The position numbers and the translations under genes are program-made. This document shows, piece after piece, positions 34,377-43,280 of a stretch of DNA of 64,000 bases; position 1 is the first letter of the stretch; every line of letters begins with the position of its first letter. Under the pieces are notes generated by a model, which made no database searches, was not told the DNA's origin, and saw nothing but the letters and a program-made list of their open reading frames with translations. The stretch lies in the NCBI GenBank assembly GCA_900545275.1, contig UQYG01000002.1, positions 124,001-188,000 of the forward strand. Reading direction: 5' to 3'. The DNA is from an uncultured Sutterella sp. Lineage in GTDB: Bacteria; Pseudomonadota; Gammaproteobacteria; Burkholderiales; Burkholderiaceae_F.

Positions 34377-35297
34377 TTACGAGGCCTTGCGAAGGCGCGG
34401 ATTGACGACGAGCGCGAGCAGATCCATGCAGAGGTTCGCCGTGATGAGCGACGCCCCCGTAGCCAGGACGATCATCTGCACGACCGGAATGTCGCGGTTC
34501 GCGACCGACTGCACGAGAAGTTTTCCCACGCCCGGCCACGAGAAGACGTTTTCCGTGATGACGGCGCCCGCAACGAGGGTGCCGAGAAAAAAGCCCAGAA
34601 TCGTGAGGATCGAGAGCATGGCGTTCGGAAGCGCGTGAAGCCAGATGATGCGCTTTCGCGGAAGTCCGCGCATGCGCGCCGCCTTGACGCAGGGCAGGTT
34701 CATCGCCTCGATCATGGCGGAGCGGGCGTAGCGCGAGAAGATCGCCGCTTCGCTCGTCGCCATCGTGATCACCGGCATGATGTAGTGCCAGACGGTGGCG
34801 TTGCCGTAGGAAGGCAGAATGCCGAGCGTGATCGAGAAGATGAGAAGAAGGAGCACGCCCATGAAGAAGTTCGGGACGGCGTAGCCGAAGACGCTCACGA
34901 ACATCATGGTCTTGTCGACCCAGGTGTTGCGGTAGAGCGCCGCGACGACCCCCGAGGGGATGCCGATCAGAAGCGTCACGACCGCGGTCGGGATCATGAG
35001 GTGCAGCGTCGCGTCGAGGGCTTCGAGGAAGACGTCCTTGACGGGGAGGCCCGTGAGGTAGCTCTTCCCCATGTCGAGCTGCAGGAACTTTCCGATGTAG
35101 ATGAAGAACTGCTCCCAGAGCGGGCGGTTGAGGCCCCACTGCTCGCGAAACGCGGCGATGGCGGCGGCGTCCGCGCCGTCGCCCAGCATGATGCGGGCGG
35201 GGTCGCCCGTGAGGTGCAGCCCGAAGAAGACGCAGGCCGCGAGCAAAAAGAGCGTGAGGGCCGATCGGAAGACGATGCGGGCGATCAACGGGAACAT
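34377..35297 (-). CDS. Peptide-type ABC transporter permease (DppB/OppB family)
   Basis: A 306-residue permease. The true start is MFPLIARIVFRSALTLFLLA at 35297, inside the end of the ATPase gene (13-bp overlap), with a GGAGGAAACC ribosome site. The family hallmark LTGDPARIMLGDGAD...REQWGLNRPLWEQF is present, followed by the EAA-like loop CVKAARMRGLPRKRIIWLHA. It partners the DppC-like protein. The ligand is not specified by the permease. Confidence 0.92.
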   Translation of the reverse strand: MFPLIARIVFRSALTLFLLAACVFFGLHLTGDPARIMLGDGADAAAIAAFREQWGLNRPLWEQFFIYIGKFLQLDMGKSYLTGLPVKDVFLEALDATLHLMIPTAVVTLLIGIPSGVVAALYRNTWVDKTMMFVSVFGYAVPNFFMGVLLLLIFSITLGILPSYGNATVWHYIMPVITMATSEAAIFSRYARSAMIEAMNLPCVKAARMRGLPRKRIIWLHALPNAMLSILTILGFFLGTLVAGAVITENVFSWPGVGKLLVQSVANRDIPVVQMIVLATGASLITANLCMDLLALVVNPRLRKAS

Positions 35298-37348
35298 TCG
35301 GTTTCCTCCATCTTTCCGAGAGACTTGAGGGCGTGTTCGGACGCCCAGCAGGCGATGCGGCGCTCCTCGCCCTTCACTTCCGCGAGTTCGGGAACTTCGC
35401 GCGTGCACCGCTCGGTCGCCAAGGGACAGCGGTTTGCAAAAACGCAGCCTTCGGGGCGGTCGATCGGGCTCGGCATCGCGCCCTTCGGATAAAAGTGCAC
35501 GACGGACGCGTCCGCCCCGGGGGTCGAGGCGAGGAGAAGTCTCGTGTAGGGGTGGAGCGGCCGGTGAAAGACGTCGTCCGTCTTTCCCGTCTCGACGATG
35601 CGCCCGAGGTACATGACGGTTACGCGGTCGCAGAGATAGCGCACGACGTTGAGGTTGTGCGACACGAAGAGCATCGACATGCGGGTCGCGCGCTTGAGGC
35701 GAAGAAGAAGCTCGAGCACCTGCGCCTGAATCGAAACGTCGAGCGACGCCACAGGTTCGTCGCAGGCGAGAAGCGCCGGACGAAGCGCCACGGCGCGCGC
35801 GATGGCGGCGCGCTGGAGCTGTCCGCCCGACATCGTGGCAGGGAGACGCGTCATGTGGTGTTCGGGCATCCCGACCGCCTTCAGAACCTTCGCCGCCTCC
35901 TTCCGGGCGTCCTCCTTCGAGAGACCGCGGTGAACCACGAGGGGTTCGGCGACCTGATCGATCACGGGCATGCGCGAGTCAAAGCACCCGTAGGGGTCCT
36001 GATAGATCATCTGAAGCGCCGGGCGCTGCCTGCGCCACTCGGGCGTGCGCGGTTCGGGGAGCTCTTCGTCCTTGAAGCGCACCGACCCTTCGGTCGGACG
36101 CTGATGACCCAGGACGAGGCGCGCGAGCGTCGATTTGCCGCAGCCCGATTCGCCCACGAGCCCCATGACTTCGCCCGCACGGATCTGAAGATCGATGTCT
36201 TCGAGAACGTTCCAGGGCGTGAGTCGCCCGAAGAAGCCCTTTCGCGCGTAGTAGCAGTGGCGCTTCACGCGCACGTCGGAAATGACGGCGAAGTCCGTTT
36301 CCTGCGCGTCCCCGAAGGCGGCGTCCGCGAATTCCTCTTCGGGCTTGCTCTCGGCTTCGTGCGCGAGCGTGCAGCGGGACTGCCAGTGACCGTCGTCGAG
36401 CTTCTTCATCGCGTCGAAGGTCGTTCGGCAGCGCTCCGTCGCGCGGGCGCAGCGGCTCGCAAAGGGGCAGCCCTTCCCCAACTTGTCGGGCGGCGGAATT
36501 TCGCCCGGAATCGGAGTGAGCGATCCTCGCGTCGACGTCATGTCGGGCATCGCGTTCAAAAGCCCTTCCGTGTAGGGGTGCGCCGGATTCGGGATCACTT
36601 TTCCGACCGGTCCCTCTTCCAAAATGTTCCCCGCGTACATGACGGAGACGTCGTCGGCGACGTCGTGCGCGAGGTGAAGGTCGTGCGTGACGAGAAGCAT
36701 CGACATCCCGCGCGCAAGCACGAGTTCGCGCAGTTCGGTCAAGAGTTCGCGCTGCACCACGACGTCCAGAGCCGTCGTCGGTTCGTCGGCGAGAAGAAGT
36801 TTCGGAGAGCCCACGAGGGCGAGCGCGATCATGATGCGCTGGCGCATGCCGCCCGAGAGCTGATGGGCGTAGGCGTCCATGCGCTTTTCGGGCGCCGTGA
36901 TCCCGACCGTCTTCAGGTAGGAGAGCGCGATGTCGCGCAGGTCCGCCTCATGCGGCGTTCTGCCCGTACGGTAGTCGGGATGGCGGAAGCGGATGGTTTC
37001 GACGAGCTGCTCGCCGATCGTGCGCATGGGATTGAGGGCGCTCATGGCGTCCTGCACGACCATGCCGATTTCGGCGCCGCGGATCGCGCGGTATTCCTTT
37101 TCGGTGAGGCCCACGAGTTCGCGGTTTTCAAAGCGGATGCTTCCCGTCGTGCGGCTTTTGCGGCCGGCGAGACCCAGGATCGAGCGCGCGAGGACGCTCT
37201 TGCCCGAGCCCGACTCGCCGATCAGAGCGTGAATGACGCCCGGGCGCACGTCCAAATCGACGCCGTGGAGCACTTCCACGGCCCCGAAGGAGACGCGCAG
37301 ATCCCGAACGCGCAAAAGGGACGACGGCGTGGCTTCGTTTGGGGTCAT
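35285..37348 (-). CDS. Tandem ABC ATPase (DppD-DppF fused)
   Basis: A 687-residue protein carrying two complete ABC ATPase domains in one chain, as in GsiA/YejF-type importers. Domain 1: GESGSGKSVLA Walker A, LSGGMRQR signature, LLLADEPTTALD Walker B, then an oligopeptide-type C-terminal Cys motif (GKGCPFASRCARATERC). Domain 2: GESGCGKSTLA, MSGGQLQR, LLACDEPVASLD, and again FANRCPLATERC. A linker of about 45 residues joins them. The start is taken at ATG 37348 with a poor ribosome site; upstream codons are less likely. It energises the DppBC-like channel. Confidence 0.92.
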   Translation of the reverse strand: MTPNEATPSSLLRVRDLRVSFGAVEVLHGVDLDVRPGVIHALIGESGSGKSVLARSILGLAGRKSRTTGSIRFENRELVGLTEKEYRAIRGAEIGMVVQDAMSALNPMRTIGEQLVETIRFRHPDYRTGRTPHEADLRDIALSYLKTVGITAPEKRMDAYAHQLSGGMRQRIMIALALVGSPKLLLADEPTTALDVVVQRELLTELRELVLARGMSMLLVTHDLHLAHDVADDVSVMYAGNILEEGPVGKVIPNPAHPYTEGLLNAMPDMTSTRGSLTPIPGEIPPPDKLGKGCPFASRCARATERCRTTFDAMKKLDDGHWQSRCTLAHEAESKPEEEFADAAFGDAQETDFAVISDVRVKRHCYYARKGFFGRLTPWNVLEDIDLQIRAGEVMGLVGESGCGKSTLARLVLGHQRPTEGSVRFKDEELPEPRTPEWRRQRPALQMIYQDPYGCFDSRMPVIDQVAEPLVVHRGLSKEDARKEAAKVLKAVGMPEHHMTRLPATMSGGQLQRAAIARAVALRPALLACDEPVASLDVSIQAQVLELLLRLKRATRMSMLFVSHNLNVVRYLCDRVTVMYLGRIVETGKTDDVFHRPLHPYTRLLLASTPGADASVVHFYPKGAMPSPIDRPEGCVFANRCPLATERCTREVPELAEVKGEERRIACWASEHALKSLGKMEETECSR

Positions 37349-37419
37349 AGGGGTTTGGCGTATGGCAACAAGGGCCCGGCGGGCGCTCACGCCCCTCCCG
37401 GGCCCGGGGAGTGTCGGAA

Positions 37420-38961
37420 TTACTGGAAGGAGAGGTTGTCGGCCGAGAGGTCGAGCGAGCCCTGCGTGCCAGGCGTCCAGTTCACGTTCTTCTGCTTCGC
37501 GTAGATCATCGGAAGCTGATAGAGCGGGCAGGCGTAGGGATCGTCCGCGAAGATCGCGAGCATCGTTTCCCAGGCCTTCTTGCGTTCGGCCGGATCCACC
37601 GAGTTTTCGAGGATCTTGCCCTGCTCCACGAACTTCGCGTAGGAAGGCGTGCTTTCACCGAAGAAGCCCATCGAAACCCAGGAACTGCCCGGCTTCATGC
37701 GGCGCCAGAGCTGTGCGGCCGGATCCGGGAAGTAGGCCGAGAAGCTCGCGTTGTTGATCATGCGGTCCTTCCCGGCGGCTTCGACCTGCGTCCAGTTTTC
37801 CTTCACTTCGATCTTGACGTTGAGGCCCACGGCCTTCAACATGCCGGCGATCGCCTGCGAAACCGTCATTTCCTGCGTGTAGTAGCCCACCTGGATGCGC
37901 CAGACGATGGGTTCGCCCTTGTAGCCCGAAGCCTTGACGAGCTCCTTGGCCTTCGCGGGGTCGTAGAGCTTCTTGTCGGCGTCGGCGAGATAGAGATCGC
38001 CGAAGGTCTTCGACTGGAAGCTGTTGGCGGTGACCGTCTGGTTCGAGAAGAGCGCCTGCACGAGGAGGTCGCGGTCGATCGCGTGGAGGATCGCCCGACG
38101 GAGTTCCTTCTTCTGCATGACGGGGTTTGAGAGCATGTCGAAGACGAGGCCGTAGACGTTGTCGACCGGACCGCCGACCACTTCGATCTTCGTTTCCTTC
38201 GAGAGCGTCTTCACCTGATCGGGCGGGACTTCGGTGATGAGGTCGAATTCGCCAGAGCGCAGACCCGCGACGCGGGCGGAGAGTTCCGGAACTTCCACGA
38301 AGACCACGTTGTCGGCCGGCGCCTTCTTGCCCCAGTAGTTGTCAAAGCGGGTGAGTTCGATGCGGTTCCCCGTCTTGAAGTCGACGATCTTGTAGGGACC
38401 CGTGCCGACGGGCTTCTTGATCCAGTTGTCCCAACCGCCCGCGGCTTCATAGGATTCTTTCGAAACGATTTCGGACATGCGCGCCGAGAAACGACGCTCG
38501 ATGAGCGGGTCGGCCGCCTTCATCGTGACCTGCACGGTGTAGTCGTCGATCTTCTTGATTTCCTTGATGCCGCCGAGGAATTCCCAGGCGTGCGCACGGC
38601 CCGGGGCCTTTTCGCCCGAGAAGCGTTCGGGACCGAAGGAGAAGATCACGTCGTCGGCGGTAAAGGGCGTGCCGTCGTGAAAGACGACGCCCTGACGAAG
38701 CTTGAATTCCACCGTTTCGGGGGAGAGGCGCTTCCAGGATTCCGCAAGACCCGCGGAAAGAGCGCCCGTCTTCTGGTCGGCGTGCACGAGCGTTTCGTAG
38801 ATCGAGTAGACGACGCGGTCCGTGGAGTTGGAATTGAAGCCCTGCGGTTCGACCGTGGGGGGAAGCTGCGGCATGGCGATCACCATGCGTTCGGCCGAAG
38901 CGAAGGCGCAGGCGCCGCAGGCGGCGAGAAGCGTGGCGGCAACGATTTTCTTCATCTGCAT
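37420..38961 (-). CDS. Periplasmic solute-binding protein, family 5 (DppA/OppA-like)
   Basis: A 513-residue binding protein. MQMKKIVAATLLAACGACAFASA at 38961 is a signal peptide (GGAG eight bases upstream). The mature protein shows the SBP_bac_5 signatures: VVYSIYETLVHADQ, LAESWKRLSPETVEFKLRQG and VVFHDGTPFTADDVIFSF. It leads the importer operon. A cysteine in the signal (ACGACAFAS) is not in a convincing lipobox. The substrate could be peptides, glutathione, nickel-chelates or opine-like compounds; family 5 sequence alone does not decide. Confidence 0.92.
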   Translation of the reverse strand: MQMKKIVAATLLAACGACAFASAERMVIAMPQLPPTVEPQGFNSNSTDRVVYSIYETLVHADQKTGALSAGLAESWKRLSPETVEFKLRQGVVFHDGTPFTADDVIFSFGPERFSGEKAPGRAHAWEFLGGIKEIKKIDDYTVQVTMKAADPLIERRFSARMSEIVSKESYEAAGGWDNWIKKPVGTGPYKIVDFKTGNRIELTRFDNYWGKKAPADNVVFVEVPELSARVAGLRSGEFDLITEVPPDQVKTLSKETKIEVVGGPVDNVYGLVFDMLSNPVMQKKELRRAILHAIDRDLLVQALFSNQTVTANSFQSKTFGDLYLADADKKLYDPAKAKELVKASGYKGEPIVWRIQVGYYTQEMTVSQAIAGMLKAVGLNVKIEVKENWTQVEAAGKDRMINNASFSAYFPDPAAQLWRRMKPGSSWVSMGFFGESTPSYAKFVEQGKILENSVDPAERKKAWETMLAIFADDPYACPLYQLPMIYAKQKNVNWTPGTQGSLDLSADNLSFQ

Positions 38962-39499
38962 GAGGGTTCTCCGAGAAGATGACTTCGGAGAAGGCCGCAC
39001 AACGCCCTCTGCCGAATGTCCGTTTTACGTTGCCGAAATTATTTCGAACGGATTTGACACTTCCGTGACGGCTTCATGACATTTCGATGACGAGGCGCGG
39101 ACGGCGGGAAACACTCCGTCCCCGACGCGCCGGGCAACTCAACCCGACCGGCTTCGCCTATGCGGAAAGGAGAGACGGACGGTCGCCCCGACGACGATGG
39201 GCACGAAAAACTCGAGAGAACTCATCGCTTCCCTTTATGACGTTTTCGTGAACCCGACCCTCTGTGCCCGCAGAAAGCCGCGGAGAAAGCCTTTCCGGTC
39301 GAAGCGGATGAACGCTGCAAACATCGGAGGGACGGCGTCCGACTTTCCGGTACAACCGGGCCCGCAAGCGCCCTCCTCTCTGCCGACGCCCCCTCATTCC
39401 AAACCTCTCCCGTCCCAAGATGCCGGCCCTCCGTTTCTTCCAAACCGTTCTTCCAATCGCAAAACAATACCAATCAAAATTTGGAAGAAAGTTTGATCG
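38962..39499. other. Intergenic ~540 bp with the importer promoter
   Basis: Near 39035-39055 the minus strand has an AT-rich GAAATAATTTC palindrome that could contain the -10 box of the importer operon. The rest (39080-39490) shows no credible gene; long frames here are antisense shadows of the AlbA-like stub. Confidence 0.4.
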
Positions 39500-39690
39500 A
39501 TGAAGACCCTCCCGCCCTGCGAATCCGCCGTCACCACTTTCTTCAAGAGTCCCGACGACAACGTCGCCCGGGAACTCGTGGCGCTTGCCAACACCCTCGG
39601 CGGAGATCTTTACGTCGGCGTCGATCCGACGGGCCGGGTCGCGGGCGTCCCCGAACTGGACCGCGCGGAAATGCGCATTCTCCCGCAAAG
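39500..39690 (+). pseudogene. AlbA_2 (Schlafen-like) domain stub
   Basis: The first 60 codons read MKTLPPCESAVTTFFKSPDD, NVARELVALANTLGG and DLYVGVDPTGRVAGVP, the beginning of an AlbA_2 putative DNA-binding domain (usually E-x-x-x-(L/V)-E-x-K...A-x-A-N-x-x-G-G-x-L-x-(I/V)-G-V-x-D-x-G). Members are typically 400-550 residues with a regulator-like C-terminus. Here the frame enters the terminator of the next gene after about 63 codons, so only the N-terminus survives. Confidence 0.6.
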
Positions 39691-39728
39691 ACGAATCCCG
39701 TCGAAGCGTCAACCTCGACGGGATTCGT
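39691..39728. terminator. Terminator of the following autotransporter (minus strand)
   Basis: A perfect 14-bp stem, ACGAATCCCGTCGA (39691-39704) with TCGACGGGATTCGT (39715-39728), 67 bp after the autotransporter stop. Minus-strand T-content after the stem is moderate (CTTTGC). Confidence 0.8.
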
Positions 39729-39794
39729 TCTCAGACGTTCAGAGTGTCGGTCTGCCCCCCGTGAACGGGGCGGGACAGGCACTGCAGAAGCCGA

Positions 39795-42269
39795 TTACCA
39801 GGCCATGCGGACACCAAGACTCCAACGCCAGGGCGATTCGACTTCGCCGCCGTCCGTGTAGTTGAAGTCGGCGTAGACATAGGTCGAATCGGTGACGTTC
39901 CAGTTTGCGCCGATACCGAGTTCGTACCAGGTGTCGCCCAATTCTTCATCGAGCGAAACCTTGTTCGTGCCCTGACGGAACGTCACGTCGGCATCCCCCT
40001 GGAAGTCATGCAGAACCGAAGCGCGAACGTAGGCGCCGCCCTTCTTGTTCGGGCACTGCAGACCGGCCTGCACGCCCAAGCGGCCGACCGTCATGTCAAC
40101 GGCTTCGTTCGTCACGCGAATGTCGTTGAAGCTGTAGTCGGCGGACCAAATATGGCCGTACATGACTTCAGCCTGCGGCTCGACGTAGGCAAAGCCCGCC
40201 ACCGGGAAGCGCCAGCCAGCTTCGGCCGACACGCTGATCGCGTTCGTATCGTAAGAGGCCGTCCCTGCACCGGCGATGTTGTTGCGGTCGAACGTCACGT
40301 CGTTCGAGAGAGAGCCGTACTTGACCGTACCGTCCAGGAAGAAGCCGCTGTCGGCGAGCCACGTTCCGTAGAGCGTGAAGTCGTAGTTGTAGTTGTCGCC
40401 TTCGCCGAGATCAAACGTGCTCTCGCCGCGCGTGTACGAGAACGCTCCGCCCACGAGCACGTTCGTACCCGCGATCTTGTGGTCGTAGCCCAACTGCGCA
40501 CCGTAGTACTTGTTCTCGACATTTTGAGAGCCAAACTCGTCCTTGCCGTTGTAGACGCGCACCCAACCGCCGTTGTTGTAGCCGTTCTGATCGCGAATTT
40601 CGCCCAAACGGTACTGCATGTGGTTCATCGCGGAACGCCACTGCATGTAGCCCACCGCCGCCAACTGCGAAAGACCGTGCGTCACGCCGTTTTCTTCGCC
40701 GGCGCGAACATTTACCACGCCGCCCTTGCTTCCGTTGGCATCGTCATCCCACGTTGCGTAGAGACCGTCGTTGATGCCGGCAGCTTCGAGAGTCAGATCA
40801 TAGTCGGACTCACCCGCGTCAACTCGAGACGCCACATTTTCGAACTGGGTCACGGCATCTGTTCCGTTGTTGCGGGCGCGAGCGGTCAGCGTAGCGCCTT
40901 CCCCGAACGTCTTCACCGTAAAGGTTGCGTCTTCGCCTTCCGAAGTCAGCGCGTCGTCGCTAAAGTCCGCGACAAGGTTGCCCGTCGCCGTCGTGATGTA
41001 GGCGTTGGACGTAGCCGTCGTGAGCGACACCGTATTGGTGCCGGTGCCTTCAAGCTTGCCGAGCGTCATAGAAACGTCGTCGCCGAGCGTCACCGTGGAG
41101 TCCGTGAGCGTCATCGTCCCGTTTTCAGCGGCAACATCGCCCTTCACGACGTTCAAAACGGCATTGGAGCCGGAAACCGTAGCATTTTTCGCGATGCTGA
41201 TGGCATTGCCTTGTTCCGCTTCGTTGGTAACGGTGACGTTCGTCACGCCGCCGTTCAAACCGCTAAACGTCAAACCGGTACCCGATCCAATCTGCACGGT
41301 CGCTTCCGCCGAATCCGAAGAGTTCAGTTCGGCGGTAGGAGCCGAAATGCTGACCGTACTGGAGGCCTTCGCCCCTTCAGGAGCTTTCGTGCGAATCGCC
41401 GATTTTTCACCCGTAATCGAAATCTTGGAGCCCGCCGTCATCGTAGTTGCAACGTCGGCATCGGATTGTCGGGTCTGAAAGAGACCATATTTGCCCGCTT
41501 TGATTTCGAGCGTGTCGACAGCTGAAACGCTGGCCGCAATCGCACCGGAACCGGGCGTTTGGTTCCATTTTTTGTCCTGATCGTACGCTTCGATTGCATC
41601 GGCTTTAGCTTCAATTTTGATGTTCTTAGCTTGCAGTTTCAGTGCAGCATTAACGCCGTCAACATCGCTATCCTGCAACGCCATAACAACGATCGCACCG
41701 TAGGTTTCACTATCGGCCTTAATGCTCAAGGTACCGCCCGCCGTGATATCAACAAGACCGGAACTTGTCGAAGAGAGTTGCGAGCTGATCACGTTCGTTT
41801 TCTCAGCCTCGAGCGTCACGTCTTCTGCTGCGTTGATCGACAACGTACCGCCCACAGTCTGGACCACAATCGGTCCCTGAGGTCCCGTGGCATTCTGTCT
41901 TCCATGAGTTTTCGCCGTCAAAGAACCAACGTTCTCAATAGTGAGCGAATGACCATCCGCAGCGTAGAGAGTTTGAATGCCAACGGTTTTATCCTCGAGC
42001 CCACTAATGTCAATATTGATCTCAGAAAGATCGCTCACAGTCACGTCCTGAGAAGTCGCCTGGATAGCTCCCGCCCAGGCTCCGTCAATCTTTAAGACTT
42101 CGTTTCCCGTTGCTCCCTTAACATCCTGATTCGCATAAGCGGGAGTGTTGCCGTCAGCTTCGGTCCAGGTCTTCGTAGAATTATCCGCAGTGATGCTGAC
42201 GGGATCGGCAGCCGAAGCCGAACCGATCAATGCGAGACCGATGGCAGCGGCGAGTAGTGTCTTTTGCAT
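39795..42269 (-). CDS. Autotransporter (type Va), 824 aa
   Basis: The ATG at 42269 follows AAGGAGCTACC and gives the signal MQKTLLAAAIGLALIGSASA. The passenger to about residue 535 is a repetitive beta-rich region (Thr, Ser, Asn, Ala, Val). The linker helix MQWRSAMNHMQYRLGEIRDQ near 543 is followed by a barrel starting GGWVRVYNGKDEFGSQ and ending WRWSLGVRMAW, an aromatic terminus. Linker and barrel are related to those at 13894 and 23825; the passenger differs. Upstream lies a variant control element with an interrupted tract. The 5' flank is duplicated upstream of the next autotransporter. Confidence 0.9.
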   Translation of the reverse strand: MQKTLLAAAIGLALIGSASAADPVSITADNSTKTWTEADGNTPAYANQDVKGATGNEVLKIDGAWAGAIQATSQDVTVSDLSEINIDISGLEDKTVGIQTLYAADGHSLTIENVGSLTAKTHGRQNATGPQGPIVVQTVGGTLSINAAEDVTLEAEKTNVISSQLSSTSSGLVDITAGGTLSIKADSETYGAIVVMALQDSDVDGVNAALKLQAKNIKIEAKADAIEAYDQDKKWNQTPGSGAIAASVSAVDTLEIKAGKYGLFQTRQSDADVATTMTAGSKISITGEKSAIRTKAPEGAKASSTVSISAPTAELNSSDSAEATVQIGSGTGLTFSGLNGGVTNVTVTNEAEQGNAISIAKNATVSGSNAVLNVVKGDVAAENGTMTLTDSTVTLGDDVSMTLGKLEGTGTNTVSLTTATSNAYITTATGNLVADFSDDALTSEGEDATFTVKTFGEGATLTARARNNGTDAVTQFENVASRVDAGESDYDLTLEAAGINDGLYATWDDDANGSKGGVVNVRAGEENGVTHGLSQLAAVGYMQWRSAMNHMQYRLGEIRDQNGYNNGGWVRVYNGKDEFGSQNVENKYYGAQLGYDHKIAGTNVLVGGAFSYTRGESTFDLGEGDNYNYDFTLYGTWLADSGFFLDGTVKYGSLSNDVTFDRNNIAGAGTASYDTNAISVSAEAGWRFPVAGFAYVEPQAEVMYGHIWSADYSFNDIRVTNEAVDMTVGRLGVQAGLQCPNKKGGAYVRASVLHDFQGDADVTFRQGTNKVSLDEELGDTWYELGIGANWNVTDSTYVYADFNYTDGGEVESPWRWSLGVRMAW

Positions 42270-42510
42270 GGTAGCTCCTTGTGTTCTTAGAACCCAAAAA
42301 TCTTCATGGACAGCCCCAACGCACGGGGATCCGTAGACGCCTCTCAGCAGTATCAAGAGCACTTAACCTCGAATTGCCATCGACATTGCCATCGACGGTC
42401 GTGTTTTAAGATCAGTGCGTTCAGAAAAGGCCACAGTCCAAGAATTTCGAAAAAGAATCGAAACCTACGAAATCCTAGCGATCGGCCCTGCCATATAGAA
42501 CAAATGTTAT

Positions 42511-42529
42511 GGGGCGGGGTAACCCTAAT
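42511..42529 (-). promoter_or_regulatory. ATTAGGGTTA plus interrupted C tract
   Basis: On the minus strand: ATTAGGGTTA then CCCCGCCCC, 241 bp before the autotransporter start. The run is broken by one G, which would stop slippage. It is the third of four related elements. Confidence 0.6.
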
Positions 42530-42692
42530 ATTGATGCGTGCTTGATGCAGCTTTCGCATTCAATCCACAACCCTTCAAGGCGTTGCCACTCAGTCTCAGA
42601 AATAACCTTGAAATGTAGGTTTTGTTGCTAAAAAGACACAAGTAAAGAAATTGTCATAAACCCAGTGACGCAGGGTTGCTTCGAGCGCCCCC

Positions 42693-42866
42693 TCAAAATA
42701 AGCGGTGAAAATTCACGCCGTCGTCCTCCATCCCCAGTACGTCACCGCGGGGAGCAACGCGTACGTCCATGCGGGATACACGCATGGAACGAGCAACCAG
42801 AAAGCGGGTAGAAAGAAGAGAACCGGCCCCGCAACGAGCCCCCCAGGCAAAGAGCACGAGACTCCG
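42693..42866 (-). pseudogene. 3' relic of the DUF4400 gene
   Basis: This stretch is nearly identical to the 3' end of the DUF4400 gene at 47775, including the shared CGTCCTCCATCCCCAGTACGT and GAAGAGAACCGGCCCCGC blocks. Near its end the coding sequence has lost one base (ACGACGGCGTG against ACGGCGGCGGTG), shifting the frame, although VNFHR-stop is still recognisable. Homology ends abruptly near 42866. Confidence 0.8.
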
Positions 42867-43230
42867 CGCCTTCCTGCAAGCCGCCGCGGAGGATGTTGAG
42901 ACGGTTGTCAACAGGTGATGCACCGCAACATTGTGTTCTTTCGCGAAAAACGAAAGCGCCGCATTCCGCCGCCCCCATGTCGCCACCCTTCTCGCCAAAC
43001 ACTGTGTCGGTTACAAAAACGAGAGTTGTGGAAAACGGAGTATTTCATTTCCGTTTGGGGTATTGAGTACTTCAATATGCGAAGCACTGAAAATGTACCA
43101 ACGAGTCTTTCCCCTAGAGAGAAAACAATCTCCCCTCAGGCATTTCGTGTCTCAACCTATCAAACAACAGCCTATTAAAAGAAAATCCCCCGCCCCTATG
43201 AGGAACGGAGGATTCTCGAAATTTTGAAGC
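42867..43230. other. Unassigned 360 bp between autotransporters
   Basis: AT-richer DNA without a supported gene. A minus-strand frame reading RNAALSFFAKEHNVAVHHLL (42900-42970) is protein-like but short and unrecognised; it may be another relic. Confidence 0.3.
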
Positions 43231-43259
43231 CTCCGCCGCCCTTGGGAAGAACGGCGGAG
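43231..43259 (-). terminator. Terminator of the large autotransporter
   Basis: CTCCGCCG (43231-43238) pairs with CGGCGGAG (43252-43259), 22 bp after the stop on the minus strand, followed there by GCTTCAAAATTTC. Confidence 0.65.
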
Positions 43260-43280
43260 AACGTTCAGACCTTCGCCAGA

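Noticed and set aside
35333..37504. A 723-residue plus-strand frame opposite the tandem ATPase.
   Set aside because: The minus-strand product carries two full sets of ABC motifs; the plus frame has no recognisable content.
42742..43002. An 86-residue frame with several Cys and Gly that looked like a small metal-binding protein.
   Set aside because: It overlaps the DUF4400 relic in another frame and is explained by that duplicated DNA.
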